Source: an uncultured Ilyobacter sp.
Lineage (GTDB): Bacteria > Fusobacteriota > Fusobacteriia > Fusobacteriales > Fusobacteriaceae
Assembly (NCBI RefSeq): GCF_963668085.1
Contig: NZ_OY764058.1
Span: 806,001-870,000, forward strand
DNA length: 64,000 nucleotides
Reading direction: 5' to 3'
The position numbers were made by a program, and so were the translations under genes. The notes under the pieces are model-generated. The model did not search any database and was not told where the DNA came from. It saw only the letters and a program-made list of their open reading frames with translations. Shown in pieces: positions 16,379-24,342 of the stretch (position 1 is its first letter; each line of letters begins with the position of its first letter).

Positions 16379-17119
16379 CTATTTTTTTAGTACCTTTAAA
16401 ATATTTCTTTTATGTTCCATGTACTTTTCTCCAAAAAGAACCTCTCTTCTTCTTGGCCTCGGTTCATTTACCTTTATCTCCAGATCAATACTTCCTGGTC
16501 TTCCAGTCATCACATATAGCCTATCAGATAGAAAAAGAGCCTCATCTATATCGTGGGTTATAAACAGTATGGAATGATTGTGTTTCCTCCAGATTTCCAA
16601 AAGCCATTCCTGCATGTCCATCCTGGTAATGGCATCTAGTGCCCCAAAGGGTTCATCTAAGAGCATAAGGTCTGATTCAATAAGAAAGGTCCTAAGCAGA
16701 GCTCCCCTTTGTCTCATCCCGCCGGAAAGTTCTCCGGGATAGCAATCTTCAAAACCCTCTAAGCCAAATTCTTTTATAAGAGGCATTATTCTTTCCTTGA
16801 AGCTTTCCCTGTTTTTTCGGGATACTTCAAGTGGCAGGCTAGCATTTTCGTAAAGGGTTCTCCAGGGAAGGAGAAGATCTTTTTGAGGCATGTAAGCTAT
16901 GGGGCTTTTGTAACTTCTGGATTCTGTACCCTCTACAAAAACCTCTCCTTCATACTCCTTAATAAGCCCTGTTATCAACTTAAAAAGGGTACTTTTACCG
17001 CAACCACTAGGTCCTATCACAGAAACGAACTCCCCCTTATTTACATAAAGGTTTATTTCTTCGAGAACTTTTATGTCATTAAAGTTTTTACTAAGTTTTT
17101 CTGTCTTTAAAACTTTCAT
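16379..17119 (-). CDS. thiZ: ABC transporter ATPase for thiamine precursor uptake
   Basis: 246 residues of the nitrate/taurine/HMP-type ATPase family. Walker A GPSGCGKST (36-44), Q-loop near YMPQKD, signature LSGGMRQRG (about 130-138), Walker B LMLLDEPFGALDA and H-loop THD are all intact. It energises the permease encoded at 18122. The four-gene operon lies behind a TPP riboswitch, which points to HMP/thiamine-related substrate rather than sulfonates or nitrate. Confidence 0.83.
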   Translation of the reverse strand: MKVLKTEKLSKNFNDIKVLEEINLYVNKGEFVSVIGPSGCGKSTLFKLITGLIKEYEGEVFVEGTESRSYKSPIAYMPQKDLLLPWRTLYENASLPLEVSRKNRESFKERIMPLIKEFGLEGFEDCYPGELSGGMRQRGALLRTFLIESDLMLLDEPFGALDAITRMDMQEWLLEIWRKHNHSILFITHDIDEALFLSDRLYVMTGRPGSIDLEIKVNEPRPRRREVLFGEKYMEHKRNILKVLKK

Positions 17120-17146
17120 CCTCTTCCTGCCTTCTGTTCTTTTTTC

Positions 17147-18100
17147 CTAATCCTCTAAAAATTCATTGGTAAATGCTTTTCCCATATCTGTTTTCCTTTT
17201 AATAAGATTATTTTCATATAACCACTCTTGATAATTTATCCAAACAGACTCCTTCTGTTTACCCCAGTATTGAGCATCGTCTTGATATTTTCCCGCCAAA
17301 AATTTTTGGCTTTCTTTAACTAGTTTCTCATCTAGTTCGGGAACCGCTCTAGTTAATATCTCTGCAGCTGACATTGGATTTTTAATAGCATATTCATAAC
17401 CCTTTTTTACTGCTCTCATAAATTTTTCAACATCTTTTCTTTCTTTTATTATCTTTCTTTCACTTGTTGTAATTATAGGGGTATAATAATCAAGAGCATC
17501 TGAGTATTCGTTAAGTGGGATATAGTTAATGTCATACCCCTTCAACTTTGCCTCTATATTTGTCCATCCCTCAAATACCCATGCAAAATCCACATGATTT
17601 TTACTCGCTTTGAAGAAATCCATATCTCCAGTTGTAAGAACGTTAACCTTACTAAAATCTCCGCCATCCTTCTTCATTAGTTCCTTCAAAGTAGCTGTTT
17701 CAACTGGGGATCCCCATCCACCGTAATTTTTACCTTCAAAATCTTTAGGTGTTTCTATCTTCTTTTCCTCTACAGATGCAAAACCTGAAGTATTGTGCTG
17801 AATTATCGCTCCTAGAGATACAATGGGTACTCCCTCTAACCTTGCAAAGGTTACGGACTCCTGATAACTGATACCAAAATCTGCTCTCCCACTGGCTACT
17901 AGCTGATCCGATGTTCCATTTGCTGGCTGGATAATAGTTACATCTAGACCTTCATCCTTAAAGTAGCCCATTTCTTTTGCCACATATAAGCCAGTATGAT
18001 TGGTGTTTGGTGTCCAATCCAGTACTGCTGTTATCTTTTTCTCCGACCCAAAAGCCATTGCTGCTACCATTGCAAATAATATTGCTATTCTCTTTATCAT
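17147..18100 (-). CDS. thiY: Substrate-binding protein, NMT1/THI5-like (ThiY type)
   Basis: 317 residues with a cleavable signal peptide (MIKRIAILFAMVAAMAFGSE). The mature start DWTPNTNHTGLYVAKEMGYFKDEG is typical of NMT1/THI5-like binding proteins that carry hydroxymethylpyrimidine or formylaminopyrimidine. NGTSDQLVASGRADFGISYQES continues the family pattern. No lipobox Cys is visible, so it is periplasmic and soluble. The operon and upstream riboswitch support a thiamine-pyrimidine substrate. Confidence 0.82.
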   Translation of the reverse strand: MIKRIAILFAMVAAMAFGSEKKITAVLDWTPNTNHTGLYVAKEMGYFKDEGLDVTIIQPANGTSDQLVASGRADFGISYQESVTFARLEGVPIVSLGAIIQHNTSGFASVEEKKIETPKDFEGKNYGGWGSPVETATLKELMKKDGGDFSKVNVLTTGDMDFFKASKNHVDFAWVFEGWTNIEAKLKGYDINYIPLNEYSDALDYYTPIITTSERKIIKERKDVEKFMRAVKKGYEYAIKNPMSAAEILTRAVPELDEKLVKESQKFLAGKYQDDAQYWGKQKESVWINYQEWLYENNLIKRKTDMGKAFTNEFLED

Positions 18101-18121
18101 CTTTCTCTCCCTTTTAATTTT

Positions 18122-18880
18122 TTAGTCTTTTTTCCAGGGCATAACCAGTCTTTCCACTGCTTCTACCCCCTTAAAAAGACATATGCTTAAAGCCACCACC
18201 ACTATTATCGCTGCGAAAAGGTTGTCTGTTCTAAAGGAACTTATTGCCCTTGTCATATATATCCCAAGTCCCTTTTCCGCCCCTAGCCATTCTCCGATAA
18301 CCGCCCCCATTACAGCATAGGTGGCGGCTATCTTTAGTCCTGAAAAGATACTGGGAAGACTTCCTGGCAGAACTCCCTTAAAAAATATAGCCTTTTTATC
18401 TGCTCTCATTACTCTCATAAGGTCGAGGAGCTCCCTGTCCACCTGATCCAGACCTTCTAAAAAACTTATGAGTATAGGAAAAGTGCATATTAAGATTACA
18501 ATTACTACCTTAGGAAACACCCCAAACCCCATCCATATAAGGATAACAGGAGCTATTGCTATAAGAGGTATCGTCTGAGATATAAGTAAAAATGGATATA
18601 GTACCTTTTTTATCCTCTTAAATGGATAGATCATCGCCCCCATTAAAAGTGCTAAAACTATAGCTGCTGTAAAACCTACCAAAGACTCTACTACTGTGGT
18701 AACTGTATGAATAAAAAGCACATCTTTCTGTTCTGCCATTGCTGCCACCACTCTTGTAGGTGCAGGGAGTATGTAGGAGGGGATGTCCTTATATTTTACT
18801 ATAAATTCTGTCAGAGCTACCATTCCTCCCAATATTCCGAGAAACAAAAAATTATTTTCTAAATTTTGCCACTTTTTCAT
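18122..18880 (-). CDS. thiX: ABC transporter permease for thiamine precursor
   Basis: 252 residues with about six membrane segments. The EAA-type coupling loop (GVLPGSLPSIFSGLKIAATYAVMGAVIGEWLG, about 170-201) belongs to the BPD_transp_1 family. Its start, with a GAAGGG SD, overlaps the end of the upstream gene by 29 bp, so translation is probably coupled. It pairs with the ATPase and binding protein downstream. Confidence 0.82.
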   Translation of the reverse strand: MKKWQNLENNFLFLGILGGMVALTEFIVKYKDIPSYILPAPTRVVAAMAEQKDVLFIHTVTTVVESLVGFTAAIVLALLMGAMIYPFKRIKKVLYPFLLISQTIPLIAIAPVILIWMGFGVFPKVVIVILICTFPILISFLEGLDQVDRELLDLMRVMRADKKAIFFKGVLPGSLPSIFSGLKIAATYAVMGAVIGEWLGAEKGLGIYMTRAISSFRTDNLFAAIIVVVALSICLFKGVEAVERLVMPWKKD

Positions 18881-19151
18881 CTATGGTTATCCCTTCTTTT
18901 TTATGGTCAAACTTTGCCATAGTACATACTCTATCCGCTCCTTCAGTAAAACATATCTCCTGAGATTTTTTAAGTATCTCCAACAACTCTTCAAACTCAC
19001 CCTCTACTACAGTTCCCAGTGCCCCTACCTCATACTTTAGACCTGTCTCCTGTATATACCCAATTACAGCATCTATTACTCTGTATTTCTCCTTTTCTGT
19101 TCCCCCTTCTAAACTTGGTAATATCTGAATATCTAAGTTTGCTAATGCCAT
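18852..19151 (-). CDS. Small thiamine-binding protein (MTH1187/DUF77 family)
   Basis: 99 residues, cytoplasmic, with the family start MALANLDIQILPSLEG and the middle YIQETGLKYEVGALGTVVEG. Proteins of this ferredoxin-like-fold family (PF01910, related to YkoF) bind thiamine or its pyrimidine. It is the first gene of the TPP-riboswitch-controlled operon and may buffer the imported ligand; that role is inferred. Confidence 0.8.
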   Translation of the reverse strand: MALANLDIQILPSLEGGTEKEKYRVIDAVIGYIQETGLKYEVGALGTVVEGEFEELLEILKKSQEICFTEGADRVCTMAKFDHKKEGITIDEKVAKFRK

Positions 19152-19229
19152 CTTTTTTCTCCTTTTTTATTTTAATATCTTAAAATTAAACTACACAATT
19201 TCAACAGGTTCAGGGTCTTTTAATTTTTC

Positions 19230-19260
19230 AAAAAAAAATCAGACTCTCTAAAGTCTGATT
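19230..19260 (-). terminator. Regulated terminator downstream of the TPP riboswitch
   Basis: 9-bp stem AATCAGACT/AGTCTGATT (19237-19245 with 19252-19260). On the minus strand it is followed by nine U residues, about 80 nt before the first gene. It lies right after the riboswitch aptamer, as expected for the expression platform. Confidence 0.82.
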
Positions 19261-19264
19261 AATG

Positions 19265-19355
19265 AATAAATACATTTCCCTTCCCAATTATTATGGTCCA
19301 GTCAGACGGTCGAGATCGAATCTCCTCTCAGCAAAAGCTCCCGATTATTTTATTT
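19265..19355 (-). ncRNA. TPP riboswitch (THI box), divergent
   Basis: On the minus strand the leader reads CGGGAGCTTTTGCTGAGAGG, a clear THI-box P2/J2-3 signature with the invariant CUGAGA. It ends with AAGGGAAAUG, the usual 3' side. The central CUGAUCUGGAUAAUGCCAGCG segment is not canonical here (CUGACUGGACCAUAAUAAUUGGG). The downstream genes are for thiamine-precursor transport and a terminator follows, so function is likely despite the divergence. Confidence 0.7.
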
Positions 19356-19446
19356 CTCTATCTGCATTATAGATAATCCTTTGGCAACTGTCAATATAAA
19401 GTAAAATTTTTTAAATAACCAAAGTTGTTAATTCATATTTAAAATC

Positions 19447-19640
19447 CTACAAACTACTAAAAATAGTAAAGTCTTTAGACAAATCAAAATTGTAATCCTT
19501 AAATAGGGTAATTTCAATAATCGATCCAGGTAATATTTTATATTCTACAGATAAGCCTTGCTTATTTTCCATAAAATAGAAACTTGGTCCGAAAAAATTC
19601 TCTTTTACTTGAAATGTATCTTAATTACATACCTTATTTT
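19447..19640 (-). pseudogene. Degenerate 3' remnant, paralogous to the one near 2.1 kb
   Basis: A minus-strand frame of about 60 codons ends in EYKILPGSIIEITLFKDYNF, continues about 15 codons and stops at TAG (19447). There is no start codon or SD and the upstream part runs into stops. The end is clearly similar to the remnant at 2086-2275. The parent family is not recognised. Confidence 0.5.
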
Positions 19641-19736
19641 ACTTAGGCTAGAACCTAGCTTGGCACTCTCCTATAAAATCTCAATTTTAAAAAACATAAT
19701 TTTTCTTATTTTTTTGGTGGGATAATGCTTCTTTAG

Positions 19737-20546
19737 TTACCCAATTAATTTTTTAATCAATTCATCAGTTATTTCAACAAGTTTTTTTATTTTCACATCA
19801 TCATAAGAGTCTGGATGAGCATTTCCAAAGTTCCCTCTGTCATTGTCAAAATACTTCCCTGAAATTTTTATTGCATCCTCTACGTTTGAAAGTTCCGCCA
19901 GAATAGTTGCCCCCTTATCAGGCGAAGACCATGATGTCCCATAGGCCTTTTGGACCATTTTTGTATTCTGCAATGATCCTGGATTTACTGCAATCATAGA
20001 AATATTAGGCTCTTTTTTCGCCATATAAAAAGTCCACATTGTCAATGCAAGCTTACTTTGGGCATATGTTTCACCATTAGATACAGTTTCTTTTCCCAGA
20101 AAAACATCTATAGATACAGGAGCCTGTGCCGCAGAACTTAGATTTATAACTCTTGGGTCTGTCCCTTTGCTTAACAATGGCAGTAACCCTGCTGTCAATA
20201 GATACTGAGCCAGATAATTTACAACCATTCTCATATCTAAACCATCTTGGTTTTTAATTTTGGGAGTGTTAAATACCCCTGCATTATTGATCAGCACATC
20301 TAATTTTGGCACTTCCTTATTGATCTCTTCAGCCATCTTTTTTACTGAATTCAAGTCTGAATAATCTGCTATAAATCCCTTTATATTTTGATTTCCAGTT
20401 GCATCTTTTATTTCGTCGATGGTTGCTCTGATTTTTTCCTGGCTTCTGCCATGAACATAGACTGTATGGCCTTTATTTGCAAGTTTTATCGCTGTTAACT
20501 TTCCTATCCCGTCTGTACTACCTGTAATCAATATTGTTTTATTCAT
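19737..20546 (-). CDS. Short-chain dehydrogenase/reductase
   Basis: 269 residues. The cofactor loop TGSTDGIGK lies at 7-15, the structural INNAGV near 88, and the catalytic YAQSK near 157. An Arg in VYHVHGR-like position (HGRSQEK) after strand 2 suggests NADP(H). It resembles the retinol-dehydrogenase/WW-oxidoreductase-like bacterial SDRs whose substrates are unknown. It is a single gene with no operon partner, so no pathway can be given. Confidence 0.75.
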   Translation of the reverse strand: MNKTILITGSTDGIGKLTAIKLANKGHTVYVHGRSQEKIRATIDEIKDATGNQNIKGFIADYSDLNSVKKMAEEINKEVPKLDVLINNAGVFNTPKIKNQDGLDMRMVVNYLAQYLLTAGLLPLLSKGTDPRVINLSSAAQAPVSIDVFLGKETVSNGETYAQSKLALTMWTFYMAKKEPNISMIAVNPGSLQNTKMVQKAYGTSWSSPDKGATILAELSNVEDAIKISGKYFDNDRGNFGNAHPDSYDDVKIKKLVEITDELIKKLIG

Positions 20547-20619
20547 AACAAACTTTTCTCCCTTCTAATTTTTTTGATTTTTACAGAGTCATAGATCTGA
20601 CCTTATTATAGTTCTTCTA

Positions 20620-20657
20620 AAAAACAGAGTTTATTTCCTCTAATAAACTCTGTTTTT
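20620..20657. terminator. Bidirectional terminator
   Basis: Stem AAAAACAGAGTTTA/TAAACTCTGTTTTT (20620-20633 with 20643-20656) with A/T runs on both sides. It lies 70 bp beyond the end of the radical SAM gene on the minus strand. Confidence 0.75.
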
Positions 20658-20725
20658 TTATTTTAATATTAGCTTTGTTGTCATATCTTTTCCAAGCAAG
20701 CTTTTTAAAATTTAATAAGTTAATT

Positions 20726-21625
20726 TTAAATTGAATGACGTTTTGGAACACTGTTTAAGTAGTCCTCGCCCACCTTATCAATTGTGGCATTAATTACCTC
20801 TATTGCCTTCTTTTTATCCCTCGGCAGTATTGCATCAAATGGAATCGTATTTATAGCATGCCTACCTAGATATTGTAGTCCCTCAACCTCTATATCTTTA
20901 AGTAAACTTTTCATCTCTTCAAAGATCTCCCCCTCTGTAGCCAGGGTGAACTTACCGTCCTCTACATCATCCCACAATTTAGTTCCGGGATTTGGATTCA
21001 AGGTAGTGGGAGCCATCCCCATAGGTTTTGTTTCATTTATTAATTTTGCGTTTGCAAGGGCGTTTTCAATTCCTTTGCTTCTTCCTGCAGCCCCATACAT
21101 CATTCCGTATATGAATCTGATTCCAGCATCCCCCAGTCTTTTTAGTTGCTCTTTTGCTTCTTCTAAATTAAAGCCTTTATCTAAATATTTTAGGGCTTCT
21201 TCATGGCCGGTTTCCACTCCCACCCACAAGTCATTTATTCTCAATTTTGCAAGTTCCTTCAGTTCTTCATCAGTTTTTCCCTTTATATTGTTGATATGAG
21301 CATACATTGTGATCACTTCCACTTCAGGGAAGTATTCTATGATTTTTTCAGCAATGGGCTTTAATCTGCTTGCACCTAGCACAAAGGCATCTCCATTTAC
21401 CAAAAATACTCTTTTAATGCTCTTATGAATTTTTCTTGCCTCTTTCAGATCTTTCTCCACCTGCTCGATAGATTCAGTTGAAAATTGCGTCCCCCTATAC
21501 ATGGTACAAAACGCACATTTATTATGAGCACACCCCACAGTCACTTGCAGCAGCAGACTCCCGCCCTCATAAGGAGGTCTATAAATTGGTCCCGTATATT
21601 TCACTCTATTCACCTCTTTTTTCAA
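20726..21625 (-). CDS. Radical SAM protein with CX4CX2C cluster motif
   Basis: 299 residues. The cluster-binding motif is CAHNKCAFC at about 32-40, i.e. CX4CX2C instead of the usual CX3CX2C. A radical SAM barrel follows, with NGDAFVLGASRL near 75 and VGVETGHEEALKYLDKGF near 137. The preceding PPYEGGSLLLQVTVGC is typical of an Elp3/HemN-like uncharacterised group. It is encoded alone; substrate unknown. The next gene upstream is a nitroreductase about 70 bp away, possibly cotranscribed. Confidence 0.75.
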   Translation of the reverse strand: MKKEVNRVKYTGPIYRPPYEGGSLLLQVTVGCAHNKCAFCTMYRGTQFSTESIEQVEKDLKEARKIHKSIKRVFLVNGDAFVLGASRLKPIAEKIIEYFPEVEVITMYAHINNIKGKTDEELKELAKLRINDLWVGVETGHEEALKYLDKGFNLEEAKEQLKRLGDAGIRFIYGMMYGAAGRSKGIENALANAKLINETKPMGMAPTTLNPNPGTKLWDDVEDGKFTLATEGEIFEEMKSLLKDIEVEGLQYLGRHAINTIPFDAILPRDKKKAIEVINATIDKVGEDYLNSVPKRHSI

Positions 21626-21694
21626 TGTCGCCTAAAACGTTTAACAATTAGACCAGTAGAAACATTTATACATCCATCAATGTTCTATTTTTTA

Positions 21695-22363
21695 CTATCT
21701 TACCCACTTGACAACTTCACTTGTATCTCTTCTTGTTTTAGACCAGTCAAGGTTGGCTTTTTTGTAACCAAAGGCTACCATTGCTGTTACCCCAAATTTA
21801 TCAGCGTCTAGAACTCCTTCTTCCCTTAGAATAGCTTCTATTTTTTCTCTGTCAAATCCCTCTATTGGGCAAGAGTCAACACCGATTTGGGCAGCTGCAG
21901 TCATCATATTGGCAAATGGAAGATAAGTCTGTTTTCCCACCCAGTCAAATATCTTTCTGTCGTCTGTGAGATCAAAGTCCTCATTTTGGAATTTACCAAA
22001 GACATCCTCTCTCATTTTCGTAATATCCTCAGGGAGCTTATTTACTTCCTTTGCTATATATTTGAAATAATCAGATCCAGGAATCATCTCTTTTGCCTTT
22101 CTTCCGAGAATAACAACAAAGTGACTAGCTGTTGGAAGTTGTTTCTGAGCTCCCCAACTGAATTCTCTCAATTTTTCTCTTATTTCCATATTTTGTACAA
22201 CTAAAAATTGCCAAGGCTCCCACCCAAATGAACTAGGTGATAATCTTCCAGTTTCTAGAATAAATTCAAAATCATCATCTGAAATTTTCTTGTCTTCTAA
22301 GAATTCTTTAGTTGCCTCTCTAAATTGATATGCTTTTATTATCTCCTCTTTTCTTTCCTTCAT
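21695..22363 (-). CDS. Nitroreductase-family NAD(P)H oxidoreductase
   Basis: 222 residues. The FMN-binding N-terminus (YQFREATKEFL...ISDDDFEFILETGRLSPSSFGWEPWQFLVVQN) and PFANMMTAAAQIGVDSCPIEGF near 165 are characteristic of the nitroreductase/YfkO-like family. These homodimeric FMN enzymes reduce nitro compounds or quinones; the natural substrate here is unknown. A good SD (AAGGGG) precedes the ATG. It may share a transcript with the radical SAM gene downstream. Confidence 0.8.
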   Translation of the reverse strand: MKERKEEIIKAYQFREATKEFLEDKKISDDDFEFILETGRLSPSSFGWEPWQFLVVQNMEIREKLREFSWGAQKQLPTASHFVVILGRKAKEMIPGSDYFKYIAKEVNKLPEDITKMREDVFGKFQNEDFDLTDDRKIFDWVGKQTYLPFANMMTAAAQIGVDSCPIEGFDREKIEAILREEGVLDADKFGVTAMVAFGYKKANLDWSKTRRDTSEVVKWVR

Positions 22364-22580
22364 AACTGCACCCCTTTTTAATTTATAATTTTTTATACTA
22401 TTATTTTTCCGGTTTTAATCTTCTTGAGATAAGGTTATCATCCTTTTATCCAAATGACAAGTACGGTTTTTTTTAACCGATACTATCAAAAAAGATAGAA
22501 TACTGAAATTAAAGGGATCTAAAAGAAAATAATAATAAACAAAAAAATTAACACGAATAATGATAAAACCTAGGTTATTT

Positions 22581-23768
22581 ACTGATGTTTCGCGCCTGGC
22601 CTTTGATAATATTCTCTAAAGAAGTATAATTTTATTAACAACTTTTAGGAGAAAAATACTATGAATAAAGACTACTTAAATATTTATGCTAATTTTTTAA
22701 TTGCATCTTCAAAATATGCTCATTCTACAGATCTTCAAAAAATAACAGAAGATAGATACTCTAAGGACAAAATATACCGTTTTTTAAGTTCTGGTGAATT
22801 TTGTGAAAAAAACTTTTGGTTAACGATTAAACCTATCCTTAAAAGTATCCAGAATAATAACGCCTGTATATCTGTAGATGATACTATTATTGAAAAACCT
22901 CACACGAAAGAAAATGATGTTGTTTCCTATTGCTATGACCACACCAAATCTAAATGTGTTAAAGGTGTAAATTTACTTTCTGTTACCTACAAAACAAGCG
23001 AGGCTTCTCTACCAATCAATTACAGAGTTATCAGAAAGAATAAAATTTCAACTGACCATGACACCAATAAAACAAAAAAGAAGTCAGCTCTTACAAAAAA
23101 TCAACATTTTAGAAATATGCTAAAGACTATTAAAGGCAATAAAATTAAGTATAGATACGTCCTAGCAGACTCTTGGTTCTCTTCCAATGAGAATTTTAAG
23201 TATATCCACAATGATTTAGATAAATGTTTTGTTTTCGCTGTAAGATCAAATAGACTTTTTAAATTTACAGGAGAAGACGACTCCCAATACAGAAAGTTAT
23301 CATCTTTTGATTTTCTACCTGAAACAGCTTACGCGATAGAGTTTAAAGGGGTTTCTTTCCCATTATATTTATCGAAGCAGGTCTTCAAAAATGAAGATGG
23401 AAAAGAAGCTGTTTTACACCTTGTAACAAATGATGAATACTTAAGTTATGACAATATGGTTAAGATCTACCAAAAAAGGTGGGATATCGAAGTATATCAT
23501 AAATCATTAAAACAAAACTGTTCCCTAGGAAAATCCTCAGTAAGAACAGTGAAGACAATACTAGGTCATATATTTTGTTCAATCTATGCTTATGTATTGT
23601 TAGAAAAACTAAAGTTAAAAAAGAAACAAAATCAATTTAAATTAAGCACTACATACTATTTAATGGGTTTAGAAAAGACATTTAAATCATTATCTCTTGA
23701 TTTAAAATCCGCTTAATTTGTCATGGGTGGAGTCTGTCCTTTTTTAGTATTGAGCGCGAAACATCAGT
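22581..23768 (+). mobile_element. Complete IS4-superfamily insertion sequence, 1188 bp
   Basis: Bounded by perfect 15-bp terminal inverted repeats ACTGATGTTTCGCGC (22581-22595 and, inverted, 23754-23768), with one transposase gene filling the interior. The immediate flanks show no clear target-site duplication, so it may be an old insertion or a recombinant copy. No other copy is in the window. Confidence 0.85.
22661..23716 (+). CDS. IS4-type DDE transposase
   Basis: 351 residues, apparently intact. The first catalytic Asp is in ISVDDTIIEKP (about 71-81). The second is in YVLADSWFSS (about 170). The glutamate lies in YQKRWDIEVYHKSLK (about 271-285), an exact Y-x2-R-x3-E-x6-K IS4 signature. 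It lies between the two inverted repeats of the element and has a GGAG-like SD. Within the superfamily it could be grouped with IS701-like elements; a family search would settle this. Confidence 0.85.
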   Translation: MNKDYLNIYANFLIASSKYAHSTDLQKITEDRYSKDKIYRFLSSGEFCEKNFWLTIKPILKSIQNNNACISVDDTIIEKPHTKENDVVSYCYDHTKSKCVKGVNLLSVTYKTSEASLPINYRVIRKNKISTDHDTNKTKKKSALTKNQHFRNMLKTIKGNKIKYRYVLADSWFSSNENFKYIHNDLDKCFVFAVRSNRLFKFTGEDDSQYRKLSSFDFLPETAYAIEFKGVSFPLYLSKQVFKNEDGKEAVLHLVTNDEYLSYDNMVKIYQKRWDIEVYHKSLKQNCSLGKSSVRTVKTILGHIFCSIYAYVLLEKLKLKKKQNQFKLSTTYYLMGLEKTFKSLSLDLKSA

Positions 23769-23936
23769 TCATAAATAAAAAGTTGCAAGTAAATTTTATT
23801 TAAATATCAGTTATGTTTAAAGCCAGACCTAGGTCTAGCTTCTTTAGAAAGAAAAAATTGAATAAACGTTTTTACTTCCTGCATTTAATCTCATAAATAA
23901 TTTTTCTATTTTGAACCATCGTTTCACTTATGGCCT

Positions 23937-23969
23937 ACTACAGCAGAATGTTGTCTATTCTGCTGTAGT
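23937..23969 (-). terminator. Hairpin spanning the stop codon of the DUF4242 gene
   Basis: Perfect 13-bp stem ACTACAGCAGAAT/ATTCTGCTGTAGT (23937-23949 with 23957-23969). The TAG stop (23955-23957) lies in the loop region, so the last codons form one arm. The U-tract is weak; it could act in 3'-end protection as well as termination. Confidence 0.55.
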
Positions 23970-24227
23970 GGGGTCTATAATTGTCTGTACCTTAGAAATT
24001 TTGGTTACCGGTATTCCGTCTTTCTTGGCATGCTCTCTTATCATTTCCTCATTAGGAGCAATATAAACACAGTAAATTTTATTATCGGTAACATAGCTAT
24101 GTAGCCACTGTATTTCTGGTCCCATTTTTCTTAAAACATCACACGAGCTTTGAGCTGCCTCTTTTAGTTTCTCAGAAGACATCTCTCCTGCTCCTGGAAT
24201 ATCACGTTCAATTACATATTTAGGCAT
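23955..24227 (-). CDS. DUF4242 (SCO4226-like) small protein
   Basis: 90 residues starting MPKYVIERDIPGAGEMSSEKL, the typical opening of DUF4242 proteins. Related proteins form a ferredoxin-like dimer and one has been described as nickel-binding. The middle IQWLHSYVTDNKIYCVYIAPNEE is conserved in the family. A strong AAGGAGG SD precedes the ATG. It is a single gene beside the insertion sequence; function unknown. Confidence 0.7.
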   Translation of the reverse strand: MPKYVIERDIPGAGEMSSEKLKEAAQSSCDVLRKMGPEIQWLHSYVTDNKIYCVYIAPNEEMIREHAKKDGIPVTKISKVQTIIDPTTAE

Positions 24228-24342
24228 AATAACCTCCTTTAAAAAAGTAATATGTTAAAGCTCAGAAAAATTTAAAATACATAGCCGAAGGTTAATTATA
24301 TTCATATCTAACACAATTTTAAATATAAAATATACTATTTTT

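Noticed and set aside
19296..19340. tRNA-like GGTCGAGATCGAATC stretch
   Set aside because: No cloverleaf can be closed around it; it is part of the TPP riboswitch P3 stem.
22581..23768. Target-site duplication of the insertion sequence
   Set aside because: The bases flanking the inverted repeats do not match by eye, so no duplication is reported.
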